Origin: Candidatus Gerdarchaeota archaeon
GTDB lineage: Archaea; Asgardarchaeota; Heimdallarchaeia; JABLTI01
Assembly: GCA_016839405.1 (NCBI GenBank)
Contig: JAEOUJ010000232.1
Coordinates: 1-5,598 of the forward strand
Direction: 5' to 3'
Length of the DNA stretch: 5,598 bases
Under the pieces are notes generated by a model that did no database searches, was not told the origin of the DNA, and saw nothing but the letters and a program-made list of their open reading frames with translations. Numbering within the stretch: position 1 is the stretch's first letter; the number at the start of each line of letters is the position of its first letter. This document shows positions 4,812 to 5,598 of this stretch, piece by piece. The translations under genes were made by a program, and so were the position numbers.

Positions 4812-5598
4812 ATGGAAAAAAGAAAATTAGGAAAAACAGGCATAGAAGGATCAATTCTTGGATTTGGTGCAATGCGTCTCCCAACAATTGAACCGGGTGT
4901 ACAAAATATCAATCATGATGAAGCTATCAAGCTAATAAGAAAAGGCATTGATAATGGTATAAATCATGTAGATACAGCTTATAACTATCATGATTATGAA
5001 TCTGAAATTGTTGTAGGCAAAGCTCTAAAAGACGGCTATAGAGAAAAAGTAACTTTATCAACGAAATGTCCTGTATGGCATGAGGAATTTACAGAACCAG
5101 AACATTTTGACAAATATCTAGATGATAGCTTAAAGAAACTAGATGTAGATTACATAGATGTTTACTTTTTACATGCATTACATCAGAAGAGATGGACAGA
5201 GAAAATAGTGCCATTCAAATTAATTGAAAGAGCAAAGAAAGCAAAAGAAGAAGGTAAAATAAAATTCTTTGGTTTTTCATTTCATGATAAACCTGAAGTA
5301 CTAAAAGAAATCATTGATTCAAATGGTTTTGATGCCATGCTTGTACAATATAATATTCTTGATGTCGCAAATGAAGAAATGATCAAATATGCTACTGAAA
5401 AAGGTCTTGGTGTTTTTATTATGGGACCCGTTGGTGGAGGAAGATTATCAGGAAATCCACCTGAAGAAATGAAACATCTACTTACTGATGGTAGAGAAAA
5501 CTTCACTGATTTAGCTTTGAAATTTGTTTGGTCTAATCCAAATGTTCATGTTGCATTATCAGGAATGACCAATGAACAAATGCTTGATGATAATTTAA
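4812..5598 (+). CDS. Aldo/keto reductase, Fe-S AKR type (3' end cut by window edge)
   Basis: 262 codons, still open at the last base (the final TTA is at 5595-5597, so the apparent terminal TAA is out of frame). The AKR barrel is nearly complete, with all four catalytic residues: D54, Y59 (DTAYNYH), K85 (LSTK) and H121 (FLHALH). GFSFHD (154-159), QYNILD (179-184), GPVGGGRL (205-212) and ALSGM (248-252) are the usual later strands and cofactor-binding loops. The N-terminus MEKRKLGKTGIEGSILGFGAMRLP and the overall style match the group that normally carries a C-terminal ferredoxin-like domain. That part would lie beyond the edge and is not seen. It is the intact relative of the miniature AKR 22 bp upstream and probably the main active AKR of the operon. 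Confidence 0.85.
   Translation, partial: MEKRKLGKTGIEGSILGFGAMRLPTIEPGVQNINHDEAIKLIRKGIDNGINHVDTAYNYHDYESEIVVGKALKDGYREKVTLSTKCPVWHEEFTEPEHFDKYLDDSLKKLDVDYIDVYFLHALHQKRWTEKIVPFKLIERAKKAKEEGKIKFFGFSFHDKPEVLKEIIDSNGFDAMLVQYNILDVANEEMIKYATEKGLGVFIMGPVGGGRLSGNPPEEMKHLLTDGRENFTDLALKFVWSNPNVHVALSGMTNEQMLDDNL

Noticed and set aside
5282..5506. Minus-strand open frame of 74 codons inside the third AKR gene
   Set aside because: It is antisense to conserved AKR barrel sequence and has no recognisable motif or ribosome binding site; it is a shadow frame.
1..5598. Mobile elements, CRISPR arrays, tRNA or rRNA genes
   Set aside because: I found no transposase-like reading frame, no regularly spaced long repeats, and no tRNA- or rRNA-like sequence; nearly all of the window is explained by protein genes.

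Overview
This AT-rich window looks archaeal. The evidence is the Shine-Dalgarno motifs of GGTGATT/GTGATT type, frequent TTG starts, TATA-like boxes, a PolX-type DNA polymerase, a single-domain cupin, a small HEAT-repeat protein, a winged-helix regulator with a long helical tail, and Fe-S aldo/keto reductases with an Isf-like flavoprotein. The overall feel is that of an anaerobic archaeon, possibly of the Asgard group, but that assignment is a guess from protein style and no marker gene here proves it.

Layout. (1) Positions 1-200, minus: the first 66 codons of a PolX-family DNA polymerase, cut by the window edge. (2) 293-613, plus: a cupin, divergent from polX across a 92-bp AT-rich gap. (3) 712-1050, plus: a 112-aa HEAT-repeat protein preceded by a 10-bp perfect inverted repeat. 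(4) 1051-1713, minus: a winged-helix protein whose stop codon abuts the HEAT stop codon with no base between them; the junction is a perfect 20-bp palindrome. (5) 1714-1883: a divergent control region with phased TGTCA boxes. (6) 1884-5598, plus: an apparent five-gene redox operon made of a metallo-beta-lactamase-fold hydrolase, a two-cluster Fe-S aldo/keto reductase (AKR), an Isf-like FMN/Fe-S flavoprotein, a miniature AKR lacking its whole middle, and a third AKR that runs off the right edge.

How the genes may work together (inference): genes in the last block are 10-22 bp apart and most have ribosome binding sites, so they are probably co-transcribed. The winged-helix protein is the natural candidate to control them through the TGTCA array, which sits at and just downstream of the predicted start of transcription. 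The combination of [4Fe-4S]-bearing AKRs with an Isf-like flavoprotein suggests electron transfer between ferredoxin or NAD(P)H and a small organic substrate. The metal-dependent hydrolase may prepare or release that substrate. The substrate cannot be read from sequence.

The points most worth checking are the internally deleted AKR (also lacking the catalytic Tyr), the Lys-to-Arg change in the catalytic tetrad of the first AKR, the 21-bp phased operator array, and the palindromic gene junction at 1041-1060.
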